64,000 nucleotides of DNA from Sipunculus nudus (GCA_026874595.1 CM049307.1:39350862-39414861), one strand, 5' to 3'; counted from the stretch's first letter, positions 1 through 13,064 are shown. Notes: generated from the letters alone by a model not told the origin. A program made the numbers and translations.

Positions 1-660
1 TTAATTTCCTGATTAAGAGAAAATGTAATTTCATCACATCAAAATCAAGTTATTGCCTTTGGTCACTTATGAATTTGTTCAACATCTCATATAAAATCAC
101 ATAAAAGCATGAAATTGGGTAGTTCCAAAGCTGGCACTCATTACTGCTGTTGACAAATTGATGTCATGGGTGCAATATGGAAGGTAATTCAATTTGCTTA
201 GATTTTGATTCACTTAATGGCTATATGATTCTTTTTTTTTATTTTCTAAGTGTAGCTTGATCAGCATACCTGGGAACTGATTATATTCCTGACTTTATTC
301 ATGCAAATCAAGGACTTAACTAATTTTAGAATAAGACCCAGGCAAAGAAAAGATAAAAGACATGAATATACTATGACATGTTACTCTTCCACAATTCCCA
401 TAAATGGTGAACTTTCCTGGTCATGTCAATTTAACTGCTTAGTCCTTTTTTTTGTCAAATCACATTTTCCTCCATTATACTTTTTAAGGAAAATATTTCT
501 ATATTCAGACAAACTGTCTCTGTATTTAAAAAGGTATGATGTAGAGTTTTCACTCTAAAGCATCATGCAATCAGTGACATGCAAATGAGCATTCCAAATA
601 TGGTTCTTCTACCTTCAAGACTGTTTGATTCTCATACACTCAGGTCAGCCTTCCTACATA
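1..660. other. Gene-free AT-rich sequence
   Basis: No open reading frame here looks like a protein and no repeat family was recognised. One 85-codon frame at 301-558 has no recognisable domain and is probably chance. Confidence 0.5.
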
Positions 661-662
661 TG

Positions 663-960
663 GTTGACCTGCACTTAACTAAGTTTTCCTTATGTAGTTC
701 ACCTGCACTTGAGAAAGTTTTCCTTATTAAGTTCACCTGCACTTAAGAAAGATTTCCTTATTAAGTTCACCTGCACTTATGAAAGTTTTCCTTATTAAGT
801 TCACCTGCACTTAAGAAAGTTTTCCTTATTTAGTTCACCTGCACTTAAGAAAGTTTTCCTTATTTAGTTAACCCGCACTTAAGAAAGTTTTCCTTATTTA
901 GTTAACCTGCACTTTAGAAAATTTTCCTAATTAAGTTCACCTGTACTTAAGAAAGTTTTC
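663..960. repeat. 34-bp tandem repeat (minisatellite)
   Basis: About nine consecutive copies of a unit reading GTTCACCTGCACTTAAGAAA followed by GTTTTCCTTATTTA. Copies differ by one to three bases, mostly in the TTATTAAG/TTATTTAG part. The array has no spacers of unrelated sequence, so it is a plain minisatellite. Confidence 0.9.
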
Positions 961-2689
961 TCTGATTACATTATAATAAAGCCAAAAGATGAAAGTGAAC
1001 TGACCATAAAAAATGATGCTGTCCTGAAAGCTCAAGAACAATTCACTTGAGAATGCGCTCGGCATTTAGCAGGGAGTTTCAGGAGATAATAGATTCATAT
1101 AACAAAATATAAACTGTACAGTGCTATAGCACTCAAAGAATTTTACAGTTTTACAGATAATGAAATGTACAGCTGATATGATTATTAGTTGATTATCAAT
1201 CAGTTTACTTAGAGTGATGATTAATTATGAAATATGAACTGACTCTCACCCCTCTTCTGCACTGTATGTTTCTATGGAAATTATTATTTAGGGCTGCAGA
1301 TGCAACAGAACCAGCATGATTACTGACGGGGATGGCTACCCTTTTAGTCATTTTCAACTGTTCCCCTCTTGGCTGTAGAAGCTTTACCAGCAAGAGTACC
1401 CCAGCATCGATCATCAAGGCTGATTACTGCCAACCAAAGCTCCGCCTCCATAGCCTTTTGTGTACTGTTTAGCTGACTATGGTTTCCTTCCGATCTGTAA
1501 TTCCATATTGATTCAGCATACCCCACAGGTGTTCTCATCCCAGATTATAGGATTTGTTGTGATACCATACGAAGAAAACCGCTGGCATCTGATGATTGAT
1601 AATATATCACATGGAAGGTACACTATACCTAAAGCTCACTGGTTTATTTATACATGTATCAAGTTAGTAACAATGGGACACATTCCCATGTGAGAATACT
1701 GGATAAATATATGCATGAATGTTGGCGTTTACAATGTGTCGGAGCAAAACATTTGATCCTGGCATATCTCAATTACTCTGAACTGTTGTTATATAGCAAA
1801 GGTTATTCTCTTTACACAGCGCTTTAACTATAGGTCTACTTCCTATATGGTAAGCGCTGTTTGTTATGACCTCGTATCCTGAATTGCTACACCAGAGGGG
1901 AGCACTGTATTTTTGTCCAATCAGATGAGACCTCATGCTGGAAGACACGGGCAAGCGAAGAATAAACGGGGCCAATCATGTTCATTTCGTTTTGAATGAC
2001 AGCTCATTGTCCCGGTAACCGTATGAACAGGCCACAGGCTCAGAGAGAACTGCCGCAGACGTGGTTTACTTAGGGCCTTGGGCACATAGGATGCCCTGTC
2101 GGTGAGCTGTAATTCAAACGAAATGTAACAACAAAGGCTGCGTGCACAACTCGCTGGCTGGTTTCAGTTCTGCAGACACTAGACATATGGCTACGCTAAC
2201 AGTAACACAGTCTTACTGTCAGAATCGAATCGCTCGATGATGCGAGAATGCAGAGGGAGCAATTAAAATTTGAATGTAAACTTGTCTTCAAACGGCACTT
2301 GAAGCAGGATTTGAAACGGCTTGAGCCAGGATGCCAGTCGCGTGTTAGTTTCTTAGCATCTGGTTAGCTGCTTGTCACATCATACGCACGTATTGTTCAG
2401 CGGACAACAAACCGCCATCTGGTGTCTAAATATATCATAAACGGTCAAGGCTGGCAGCGTGAAAATCAGTTGCTTCTTTAGAAGCGTAAGATTTCCACTG
2501 CCTCGAGAGCGTAAGCAAAGGTATAAAATTTCAAAGAAATGATTCCATTATGATTTTATTTAACCTTACAATTTTCATTATGTTCTTCTAATCTGCTCTA
2601 TAGATTAAATTTCCAATATGTTCATCAATTACTTTTATAGCTATCAAGCCATTATGTTCTTCAATTATGTTTATTGGCTACCCTGCTAT
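961..2689. other. Gene-free stretch, nothing recognised
   Basis: Mixed-composition sequence with several 60-80-codon frames on both strands (for example 1460-1693 plus and 1769-1975 minus). None shows a domain, a signal peptide or a paralogue in the window. The part at 1850-2530 is less AT-rich than its surroundings. No promoter or exon could be supported. Confidence 0.4.
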
Positions 2690-2925
2690 CTCGCTGATTT
2701 CAAGGTAGTTTTTCCAATATGTTACAGTCACTGATCCTGTTAATTTCAAAGTAGTCCTGTTAGTGTGGAAGAGTAGGCACATATATAGCTCCTGATTATG
2801 TCCCTTTAAAGCAATCTATCCTGCTAATTTCAAAGTAGCCCTTCTGTCATTTTAAGGCAATCTAATCTGCTTATTTCAAAGTAGTCCTATCATTTTACAG
2901 CAATCTGTCCTGTTAATTTTGCAAA
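2690..2925. repeat. Degenerate tandem repeat, unit about 45-60 bp
   Basis: The phrase TAATTTCAAAGTAGTCCT recurs with changes (near 2740, 2832, 2873), each time near CAATCTGTCCTG-like or CATTTTA-like words. The unit length varies, so this looks like an old, decayed tandem array. Confidence 0.6.
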
Positions 2926-2930
2926 TATTT

Positions 2931-4274
2931 CCCATGGGAGCAGTGGGTAGAATGAAATGAATTACTAGGAATGGAATGCCTCTGCCCTGTGGAGGAGGTT
3001 CCCTGGACCATGTTGGATCCTTACACAATGTTCTGTGGTAATAAGATAATCAGTTTTTGTGTACTCTATCTGATAAATAAACAGAGTAAGGTGAAACATT
3101 TTGCAAATGTAACTATAGTGTTCCAAGCCTTTAGATCAGGGGATTTGAAAATGTGAAATATTTACTGTGGATTCAGAAAATTTTGTGGGTCTAACATTCG
3201 TGGTTTTGACATGAAACACTATTTGTGAGGTTAAAGCTCACATGGAACAATAATTCCAGAGTAGTTTATGGTGTTATTTATTGACTTTACTGATGATGTT
3301 AATAACAAGAAATGCATGCTCAACAAGAAAAGAGGTAAAAATTAAATTTAAGCATAATAATATGAGAGAGGGTGCAAATCCACCTTTACTTATGTAAGTG
3401 CAGATGTACTTTAATAGAAACACTTGTTAGTCTTTCACTGTTGAAATCTTTGAATTCTTTCACAACCCCAGGTTTTCTAGGCATTCTGTCAAGCCTTATC
3501 AATAGGTCATTGCTTATACTTGGATGGTGAAACGAGCCCACACAGGTCAATACTCAATACAAAGGGATGATGGGCTGGATATAATAACTTCTATATTAAA
3601 CTAAATGATTGTTGGGTTTTTAATTTTGTGGATATAATGTAACCCACAAACTCCCTGAAACTGAAGCCCTAAAGAACAATTAAGAATGCACAGTAAGCCC
3701 CTAGAAGGTAGCATTTATATACATCTCGCAGCACCCGATGAAAAAAATCATCCCGCATCCTTTGATCACAGCAACTGGTACGTCACAGCAACTAGTAAGC
3801 CTACAGCTCATCAGCTTACTGGAGGACCAGGTTTAGTGTCACAACCAGGAGGCCATTGTTTAAAAAGCCCTGGCAGCCAGACATCAATCTGGTGATGTCA
3901 TATGATCTGGCAGGCCGATGACAATGTAAATGTTTTTTGACAAACACTGTGGTTCAACAACATTAATATATGTATGTGTCTGGGGGCCTCTGGCATGTTT
4001 CATTTTAAACAATGCATACATTGCATGATTTCCGGACATACATTTTATACAATGAGGTTACAGCACCTGGGGGCAATGTTCTGTGGACTCTTTTGTTTCA
4101 TGTGGTAAAAGGAAGAATTATGGCACCTGTCTGGCTGAATGCATTTAGACTGAACCAGGTATGACCATATCCATTTCATCTCACAGACATTCCACTTGTT
4201 CCTAGCTATAAACAGCTCAAAGTAAAGCCACAAATGCTGAAAACAGTAAAACGTATAAATTCAATGAACTTACT
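2931..4274. other. Gene-free stretch, nothing recognised
   Basis: Short frames only, the best being 69 codons at 3686-3895 plus, with no recognisable domain. No repeat family or RNA gene was identified. Confidence 0.4.
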
Positions 4275-4960
4275 GATCAAACAAATGAACAGGTGAAATA
4301 ACTGAAAACTCTGACAAAATAAATGACAGGTGTGATCACTTAACATTCTGACCAAATAATAAATATGTGTAATCACTGAACATTCTGACCAAATAAATAA
4401 ACAGGTGTGATCACTGAACAGTCTGACAAAATGAATGAACAGGGGTGTTCACTGTACAGGCTGAGCAAATAATGAACAAGTGTGAACACTGAGCATTCTG
4501 ACCAAATAATGAACAGGTGTGATCACTGAACATTCTGATCAAATTACTGAACAGGTGTGACCACTGAAAATTATGACCAGATATATGAACAGGTGTGATC
4601 ACTGAAAAAGCTGACCAAATAAATGAACAGGTTTGATCACTGAACAATCTAACCAGATAAATGAACAGATGTGATCACTGAACATTCTGACCAAATAAAT
4701 GAACAGGTTTGTTCATTGAACAATCTAACCAGATAAATGAACAGGTGTGATCAATGAACATTCTGACCAAATAAATGGACAGGTTTGTTCACTGAACAAT
4801 CTAACCAGATAAATGAACAGATGTGATCACTGAACATTCTGACCAAATAAATGAACAGGTTTGTTCACTGAACAATCTAACCAGATAAATGAACAGGTGT
4901 GATCAATGAACATTCTGACCAAATAAAGAACAGATATAATAACTTCAAACAATCTCACTG
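4275..4960. repeat. 38-bp tandem repeat with two-unit higher order
   Basis: About 18 copies of a unit containing GAACAGGTGTGATCACTGAA followed by CATTCTGACCAAATAAAT. In the right half, two variants alternate: CATTCTGACCAAATAAAT and CAATCTAACCAGATAAAT. This makes a dimer of about 76 bp and indicates amplification of a two-unit block. Minus-strand frames across it (4411-4647, 4827-5048) are artefacts of the period. Confidence 0.9.
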
Positions 4961-5744
4961 TACAAATTAACAGGTCCAACCACAGTCTGACCAAATGAAT
5001 GAACACTGTTACATATGTAATCATAGTCTGTTTGAACAATATGGCCATAAAAATGTACTGGCCTGTGTAATCTTAAAACAATTGGACAAAAGGAATAAAC
5101 TATAAGAATGTAATTTCATTTCAGTTTGTATGTGACATTCTCTGAAGACAAATGACAACTAATTTTTAGCTTATATATCAAATCTCTCTGGTTTCCTGGA
5201 CATTATTGTTCTAATGGCAAGGAGATTAATCTGTGTAACTGTAAGCCCATCCATTCTAAGGAACGACATTGACCTTCAGACATCATTACGTTGAAGAACG
5301 GTGGTAGAATTGTTGGATGTGACATCACATTATTTGATCACAAGCCTAGGTACAGGTCTTTCTCCCTTTTGTTCTTGTTTCACCATTATAAAACCTATTT
5401 CAATGAGGCATGTCAAAGATTATTCAACTAGCTTCAATCCCTCAGCTTACATCAACAGCAGGGAATTAGAGTTATTCTATTGGGAGAAATTCTGAAAGCA
5501 AATCACCCATTGCTACAGCATGAAATTAAGAAACAATATCCCTGTGTTCAATTTGGTGACATAAAAACATTTAATGATTTGTTCTTCATCAGTACATAAG
5601 TTTAACTCTCAAGTGTCCTTTGAATGCGGATGTAAATTATACACAGTGCTGTAGGAGCCAAGACTGAGTCACAATCAGTCTGTTCCTGTAGAGCACGCAA
5701 CATGAAGCCCCTAAGGCTGGAATGCTGGAGGCTGATAAGATTTA
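4961..5744. other. Gene-free stretch, nothing recognised
   Basis: No convincing coding region. The 64-codon frame at 5301-5495 has no recognisable domain. Confidence 0.4.
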
Positions 5745-5803
5745 CTGCAGGATGACAAAATTTACTGCAGGATGACAAGATTTACTGCAGAATGACAGTA
5801 GCT
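5740..5803. repeat. Short 20-bp tandem repeat, three copies
   Basis: GACAAGATTTACTGCAGGAT occurs three times head to tail with single-base changes (GATAAG, GACAAA, GACAAG). Confidence 0.85.
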
Positions 5804-5805
5804 AG

Positions 5806-8657
5806 AGTTTCCACTACTGTTTCCCATATATATTTAGCCATATATCTGATTACCGGTACCCTGATAATATTGACTGTAAATGCCCTCTAAGTGTGATTTA
5901 AATATAGACATTTCACTGATTTTTTTTTCTTCATAATTAAGTTTACAAACATCAGAAACTATCATCTTAAAGTAACATCAAAATGAACACTACTTTTGTC
6001 ATACTTTCACATATGTCAACCAATTCTAACTGATGTAATCTGCTGTTGTATGAAAACTAGGGATATGTGTTGAATATCCTTACTCGACGAACTGTGCAAG
6101 GAATCGTAGCACAAACACTAGTCAACTGCAATACCGTCAGTTCTTTAATCTTTTAGGAACCCAAATGTAAGCTATCAGACATACAGAAATAGCAAAGAAT
6201 CAATGTAAAAATCTCTTACTAAGCTTAACTTTATCAAACATTCAGTATATAGCCAGTATATGTTGCTGTGCCCTCATTGGTACATGGTAAAAGCCATATA
6301 CATTAGGACTGAACAAATTCGTAAGCAATATATTCTGTATACACATTAATCCACATGCAGTAGGGGTATTTAATTATCTCTTGATATAAAATAATTATAT
6401 AAGATAAAAAGATTCGCAAACAGATTTGCCTATTGCCATGCCGTAGCATGAAGCGGGTTGTCTCATGAGTTGCCTAGTGATAAACAGCCCTAATTAAAGC
6501 AAATATATATTCAGGTCAAGTCATGATTTATTAAGAATCAATATGTTCTGTTTTCAGGTAAAATGGCAAAATTACTCCTGATTTTGTTTTCAATAATTCA
6601 GTTTGGATGAAAAAAGTGTAGCTCTGCATATTAGCTCTATGCATTTTATACCAAATCCTGTTCATCATGTGTTTCTGATTATTGTGCCACATCAAATGTT
6701 ACAATAAATTTTATTTAAATAATTGGGAAAAATCATTGTTCCAAGTTAATTATTTTTATGAAATTTCAAACCACACTATAATTTTAAACTGTTTATTACA
6801 AGAAGACCATAATCACAGTTTATACAAGTTGACTAAAATAGTATAAAAGCATCTACATCAAGCCTGATAATCCAACAAGGATAATGCAGGAATTTGTATA
6901 TTAGAGTATAAGTGACAAAATACAAACCTATGAAGAATGATTTTAAATATAACCAACTGGACATGCTAACTGTAACCAGGAAACCTAGAATGACTCAGAT
7001 GAGTGCATTTCTCCACTGAGGCAAAACATTCCTGCTTTATCCACCCCTTTATCAAGACCTAGACCATAATTTATTTTAACTTGACTGACACATGTCAAAC
7101 TTCCATCAAACTTTGTAGAGACTCACAGGTTTGATAAGTTCTCTCTCCTGCTAACAGAAGAACAAACTAAAAACACAAGAGAAAACATAACCTATTTTGC
7201 TGAGATAATAATGCAGGTGGAACTGAAGAGCTCTCCATCCTTAAAAAAATAAATTACTCTTGCAATTAAGATGATTAATATTTTTGATACGGATGTCCTA
7301 ATTTAAATACTGCAAGGTCATATAAGCTTCACATTCAGCTAGGGCAGAAATGATGACATTTTTAATAAAGTGGAAAACCTCAATTTGATTGTGATTCATG
7401 ATGGAAATTTGATCTGTGATCACAAAACTTGGTTTCAGTCAGTAATTATCAGGGATGAAACTTAATATTCTACTTACCAATTTTGTAGCAAGGATAAACA
7501 AACACTTCTTTAAAGCCTTCAGAGTGATGTCACATCAACATAATCATGCAAGGAGCCACATTAGTCCAAATGTGATGTGATTGTATTGTCTGAACATGAC
7601 TTAATCAGACTTTGAACCAATCATGACAGCATCACCGCAACTCCTGCACTGGCCACAGCATTTGGCACTAAAACAGCTGCTCAGACTGCCGCGTCCTGAA
7701 CATTGACTGCCAGGGGGAGCCAAGCATTGATTGAGGCTGGTGTACCCAATAAGCTGTCTGTCAACAGTCCTCCTTCAAAATTATCAATAGGAAATTGTAG
7801 ACCAATCACGCAGCAGGTTTCAGAGTTCTTTCTGCCGCACGCACATCAGGTTTGAAGATCCCATTTCTGCTACTCATGCTGTTGTTCAGCAGCTAAGCTT
7901 GTTTCGTCCAACTTGGATGTCTTCGCTAAATTACACATGATTTCTTGTGCCAACACACATGAATTGGATCAAATGTTTTGTGTAATAGCGGATGTTTGTC
8001 CAATGTATTGATCCACATTAACCCCCCATCACTACAAATCACCTGTGTGGAAACAGGCTTTCATTCTATTGTTCAAACACACATACAAGTGGGTTGATGT
8101 GAGTTGTAACATTTGGTCTTCAAGGAGCCTCAGCAAAGGTAAATGTGACAGCCCCCCAGGTAATGCTGCCAGCTAATGCCTCATTCATTTGTTACATCAC
8201 TATGTTTATACAATATGTCATATAAATAAATAATAGCAGTTAATACTGCTGTCATGACAACACATGATGAACAGTCACTGTTGGCCATTTAAATTTGCTG
8301 AATGTTTAAGAACACCTGACTTTGTTGTATACGAGCATGGACTTACTTATGTGTGGACATATTTCATATATAAATATATATAGTTTTTTTCCTAGTTTCT
8401 TGTAGTTTACATTGGTCAAACTGAAGACTTGTTTTGTTTCAAACAGCACTGTGTGCTATAATGACCTTTTGGAAAACTGGGCTGTTTTGCTTTACAGAAG
8501 TAAAAGCATCATCTTGAATGATTTTAAAAGAAAATGCAATATATTCAACTGTATACTAAAGCAGCCAATTTAATTAATGTGTGATTAATCAATATACATA
8601 TGATGGAAAAACAAAAATAGAAAAATAAATTTCAAGCATAAAAAGACACTAAGATAA
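5806..8657. other. Gene-free stretch, nothing recognised
   Basis: No frame of 60 codons or more on either strand. AT-rich unique-looking sequence. The section at 7560-7870 is somewhat more GC-rich, but no exon or promoter could be supported. Confidence 0.4.

Positions 8658-8716
<59 letters not shown>
8658..8716. repeat. (TA)n microsatellite
   Basis: Uninterrupted TA dinucleotide run of about 58 bp. It is self-complementary and can extrude as a hairpin. Confidence 0.97.
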
Positions 8717-8719
<3 letters not shown>

Positions 8720-9130
8720 GATACATATTTTTCAATATTTCAGCCAATATTTTTTCAGATCGTAAGCAAAGCATGGTAATACAAAGATTGATGTTCAATT
8801 AAGCAAAATTTATGTATACATACTTTTATCCATTTTCATACATCCTGCCAAATACTGCACAGAACATTAATTTTGTCAACAATTTATTTCACTGAACATT
8901 TGTGGAGCAAAAGCTTGCTGATTAAACAGCCTGAGTACAGATTGAAAATAAAGTAAACTAATTCCTGAAATTCTAATTCAATGCACTGTTAAAAGTATCA
9001 ACAGATATAGAATGATCTGCTAAAGAGCACTGGCTTTCAAATATCTGAGTACTGGCTTTCAAACACCCAATTCTAATTTGATTTACAGCAAAACAATCCT
9101 ACACATGAATATCCATTTTTAAAGCATATT

Positions 9131-9448
9131 AGGCTAAGAAAAAAAGGGATGGTTCTCTGGCACATTTTTCCTAAACCAGTGTGGGCAGGCAAAATTTATT
9201 TTACCTAAAAAATGTTGGGTATGTTTCGATAAAAATTTCATGTGATCAGCAAAAAACAGAAAATTAACAAAATGTTGTTGCTAAACAGGTTAAAGCACTA
9301 CAAAACAAACAAAATCTTTAAAAAAATGTATTATTTATCTTCTTGAAAGATGAAAATCAAAATAAAAATTTTTGATGGGGGGGGGGGGGGGGGTTAAATT
9401 TGATGTGGTTGGTGCCTGAGAACCATACCTTTTATTTTTTTTAGCCTA
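9131..9448. mobile_element. MITE with about 33-bp terminal inverted repeats
   Basis: The left end reads AGGCTAAGAAAAAAAGGGAT then GGTTCTCTGGCAC. The right end, on the other strand, reads AGGCTAAAAAAAATAAAAGG then TATGGTTCTCAGGCACC. The 318-bp element has no coding capacity and carries an internal run of about 18 G at 9376-9394. A second, truncated copy in the opposite orientation lies at 11464-11665. The parent transposon superfamily was not recognised. Confidence 0.7.
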
Positions 9449-10660
9449 GCTTACATTGATTACTTATATGAACATGTACATTCTTCAAGCAGTGGTTACT
9501 AAGTATATACTGCAGTCCTCCCGTATCACCTTTACTTTATAACTGCTGCTATCACATCAGCCTAATTACAATTCTTGGTCCTGTGCCAGCCCTGGTGAAG
9601 GAACACAAAAAACTTCCTAATACAAAGTTTTAAGCAGTTAAAGCAAAGGAGATCTGGAGCAACTGCACTGTGTAATTGTGGTGTGAGGAGTGTAATATGT
9701 GCACTAGTGAACACTACAAAGTCTGTCATTTTTATTTTTCTATTTTATTGGACAAAAACTGCCAAATATATAAAAGTGGGCGATCAAGAGATGAAGACTG
9801 TCATGTACCAAATATGTTCACTGGTTGAGTAAAACCACTTAAAATTAATGTATACATAAATATGTCACTATAAAAATGTGTTACACATAAATGAGGTATT
9901 TATGATTTTACTAATGGAAGTTGAGGTCATAGGCTTAGCCTGCTATAGTGCCAACTTTTTCTCACAGCTAGTGTGAATAATGCGCTAAACAGCATTAGAG
10001 TTTTATTGTTATACCTGGGCTACGACATAAAACAAGATAATCCTGAAGGCTCTAGAACACTAAATAAACAGGTTACCATCACCGCCATTCAACAGACAAA
10101 TGGACTTGGATGAAACCTTGACAATGAAACCAGTGAAGTGACAAATAATGATGATTAAATTTTGATGGCATCCTGACCAAATGATAAAACACACATTGCT
10201 GTCTGATTGGCTTCCCCTTAATCAATCATGAATAACCAGCCAGGATACAATCTTAAACCACTTTTGTGTTTCAAGAGAAACATTCTGAGGTTTACATAAG
10301 GCTTCCAACAGATTTTCGCTAAACAATGTGGGATGACCGGCCCTGGGAATTCCAAGAAACCATCAAACTTTGATGGTCATCTTAGTACAGATGTGGGCCC
10401 AGTAAACATCTTTTTACACCCCGCAGATTGCCTGTAATCCCTTTCTTCTTGTAGATGTAAATCCATAGTTATATGAAATTAGTTGAAACATTATACAACA
10501 TTACATCATAAGCTGCGTGTAATCTTTTATTCATACACATTCAAAAAGTGTGTGAGCAAACAAGCTGATTTGTTTAACTTTTCTGACAAGGCACTAGAAA
10601 CTAGAGGTCTGGGACCGTCACCATAAAAGTCCTTATAATTAGACTCCGTGATTGCTTGTC
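9449..10660. other. Gene-free stretch, nothing recognised
   Basis: No coding frame. The segment around 9580-9680 (GAGATCTGGAGCAACTGCAC) has a diverged relative near 11360-11390 (GGATGTCTGGGACAACTGCA), which suggests old dispersed repeats. Confidence 0.35.
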
Positions 10661-10960
10661 CCTCAAAATGGCAGCCCTGGAGCCATACTGGATGTCAGGT
10701 TGGTCTGAAATTTATCAACAGCAAACAAAAGGATTTTAAAATATATGCCTGGCAGCCATATTGGATTCAACAGGGGTCTGAAATCTGAAAGCACAGATCC
10801 TGTAATGGGTGTTAATGTTCTGTCAAATTTTCATGAAAGAAAATTGCTGATCATGCTCTTTGATATGTTGTGGATTGTTCTGTGGCAGCCATTTTGGACT
10901 TGGCCAGCTCTATAATTTGATAGGTCTTGAGCCCTCATAGACACCAATCATCCCTATGAA
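10660..10960. repeat. Repeat module containing GGCAGCCATnTTGGA, three copies
   Basis: The core GGCAGCCATATTGGATT recurs at about 10669 (GGCAGCCCTGGAGCCATACT), 10750 and 10886, each followed by related words such as GGTCTGAAAT. Spacing is irregular (about 80-135 bp). It reads as a degenerate dispersed or tandem repeat, not as coding sequence. Confidence 0.5.
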
Positions 10961-11463
10961 TTTCAGAAAGATCAACTTTATTATCTTTGAGATATGGTTT
11001 GGTAAATAAAATTACTGATTGTGCTCTGCTGGTCATGTTACATTTCCAGTGGGTCTGTAAATAGATGGGGCTGGAGCAATTACAGGCAATTCTCCTCCCT
11101 ATGAAACTGATATGGATCAAATGTATTCAGTTTGAGATGACATGTGACACCTGCTCTGTTAAGTCCGATTCTTGGCCCTATGCCAGAACTGGTGTTATCA
11201 TACAGACCAATGAGAGAGGGTGTCACGTTTTAAAATTGGAGCTGGATGCCCAATGTGATACCACACTCTCATTTGACTGATGGCACTTCCCGTGCTCTGT
11301 GCCCAACCTGGTGGTTAAACCCAGAGAATCTTGCTATATAAGCAGCCATTACAGGAAAGGATGTCTGGGACAACTGCAGTGTATAGCGTCCCTGGTAGAG
11401 CAGTCACGCTAGTATCACTTCCATTGTGATATACTTAATATTTAACATCACTGACTGAACAAG

Positions 11464-11665
11464 CAAAAAAAAAGGTATGGTTCTCAGGCACCTCCCGCTT
11501 CAATTTTTACCCCCTGCATCAAAATTTTAAAAATTTTATTCTCATCTTTCAAGAGGATAAATAATACAATTTTGATAAGATTTCGTTTGTTCCTTTTTTC
11601 AATTTAGTGGCAGCACTTGATTCAGTGAAAAAAAGTATGGCTGGAAAAAGTTTGGCAAAAAATTG
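11464..11665. mobile_element. Truncated second copy of the 9131-9448 MITE, opposite orientation
   Basis: Begins AAAAAAAAAGGTATGGTTCT then CAGGCACC, matching the right terminus of the 9131-9448 element read on the other strand. Similarity continues through TCATCTTTCAAGAGGATAAA and TAATACAATTTT, then fades. The opposite terminus is missing. Confidence 0.6.
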
Positions 11666-12684
11666 ATCAATGTTTGTGCTACCAAATTCAGGCCACAGAA
11701 TATTTAATGTTCACCCTGACATTCTGAATCAGAAAAAATAAAACAATGAATTTGAATTTTGACAGGGATGATAAAGTGAACATATATAATAAAGCAATGA
11801 CAGTAGGAGATATGTGGATGAAGCAAAAGATAGTAGGCCTATTTATGATAGTGAACTGAGTTTATGGTTGATTGTAGCAACAAAGATGAGAGAGAACTCA
11901 AATACTGTCTGGCTATCATGTTAATTATACATGAACTAATGTCATCAAGCCTGGCTACTGGAACGGAACTCTGGTTTCTGATTTAATAATAAATGGTACC
12001 ATCCTGCTATACATGTAGTTCCCATCACTGGGACCCATCTCAGCTAAGTGTACACATTCAAATACTTCCATTGTGATACAATTCCAAGGTCCCCTTGGGA
12101 CTATCCTGGGCTGGCCGAGCCAGAGGCTGTCTCCTACTACACAGGCTGGGCCATCATTTTGACTAAACAGCCAACATTACATTACCAGCACGAACTTCCA
12201 TCTTACTGGTCGTTTCCATGGTTACAGGTGATTATTATGCTGTATTTTTCAGCTAATGCCCATAAAGGTTCATCCAATAAAAAAATGTGTGCACATATTC
12301 AATTTGATTAGAGCCACAAACTGGTACTTACAATGAGGAGAACACCCTAAAACTAAACTCCACAAGGAAGATTTTTCTTCAACATTAGAGCGTTGACCTC
12401 AGTTAGTTTACTGAGAAAGGAGGAAAACTAGACTGACCTGGTTTTTAAGCCCCATGAATTAGGATTATTTACATATGGATCCAAGAAACATCCTTAAATT
12501 ATATGAGTTGATAAGACTTTTTTATTAGATACTATAAAATGTCAGTGTTTGTCTATAGTACAAACTCCGTTATCTGGCAGGGCAGGTAAAAGCGATTAAA
12601 CCACCATGCCTTAAACTTTGTCATCTGTGTTCTGCATATCAACAACACAAAGATTTTACATTCACTGAACATTTGTTGTGTGCA
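11666..12684. other. Gene-free stretch, nothing recognised
   Basis: One 87-codon frame at 12048-12311 plus has no recognisable domain, paralogue or splice context. No other signal was seen. Confidence 0.4.
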
Positions 12685-12801
12685 AGAATACACAGAAAAA
12701 GTCGGATCACCCCATATGGGAATCGAACCCATGACCCTCCGATTGCCGGTCGTCTGCTCTACCACTGAGCTAACAGGGATCCCCAACTTCCTCTGTGTAT
12801 C
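12685..12801 (-). repeat. tRNA-like element in inverted repeats, copy 1 (minus)
   Basis: On the minus strand it starts GATACACAGAGGAAGTTGGG, passes through a tRNA-like core and ends with GACTTTTTCTGTGTATTC. The two ends are imperfect inverted repeats (GATACACAGAGGAAGTTGGG against GAATACACAGAAAAAGTCGG), which lengthen the tRNA acceptor stem. A T5 run just after the core could act as a Pol III terminator. Copy 2 begins about 10 bp away in the opposite orientation, giving a head-to-head pair. Confidence 0.7.
12708..12779 (-). tRNA. tRNA-like sequence (repeat-embedded; probable pseudo-tRNA, GGC anticodon position)
   Basis: A 72-nt cloverleaf can be drawn. The acceptor strands are TCCCTGT and ATGGGGT (six of seven pairs, two of them G-U). 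The D arm is GCTC-AGTGGTA-GAGC and the T arm ATGGG-TTCGATT-CCCAT. Box A and box B of a Pol III promoter are recognisable. The anticodon stem pairs only in its inner three positions, the loop CCGGCAA lacks U33, and the nominal anticodon GGC (Ala) is normally absent in animals. It is better read as the head of a repeat than as a working tRNA. Confidence 0.45.
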
Positions 12802-12811
12802 AGCACACTTT

Positions 12812-12931
12812 CCGGCAATCGGAGGGTCATGGGTTCGATTCCCATACGGGGTGATCCGACTTTTTCTGTGTATTCTTGTTCTACATCTCCATAAGATGGA
12901 CCAGCATGGCCATTCAACATCTTTCTATATA
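12812..12931 (+). repeat. tRNA-like element copy 2, 5'-truncated
   Basis: Starts inside the anticodon arm (CCGGCAATCGGAGGGTCATG) and is nearly identical to 13117-13236 for 120 bp. The match covers the T arm, the T5 run and a 3' extension ending CATCTTTCTATATA. The A box is missing. Confidence 0.75.
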
Positions 12932-13064
12932 ATATTTGATGCACACCATAAAAGGCCATCAGTTTATCACTGCTACATGCAAAGTCGCCGTGTCGACACA
13001 TGTAGTATGTATAATACCAGTCACAGTAGTGATGTCACTTCGCTGGTTCCAATGAAAGTGTGCT
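12932..13064. other. Spacer between tRNA-like copies 2 and 3
   Basis: About 130 bp without similarity to the flanking copies. It contains CACAGTAGTGATGTCACTTC and no coding potential. Confidence 0.4.

Noticed and set aside
4275..4960. CRISPR-like array
   Set aside because: The units are contiguous, with no unique spacers, in a eukaryotic context; it is a minisatellite.
1..12684. A hidden multi-exon gene in the left part of the window
   Set aside because: I looked for domain-like frames with splice borders on both strands and found none; absence cannot be proven without transcripts.
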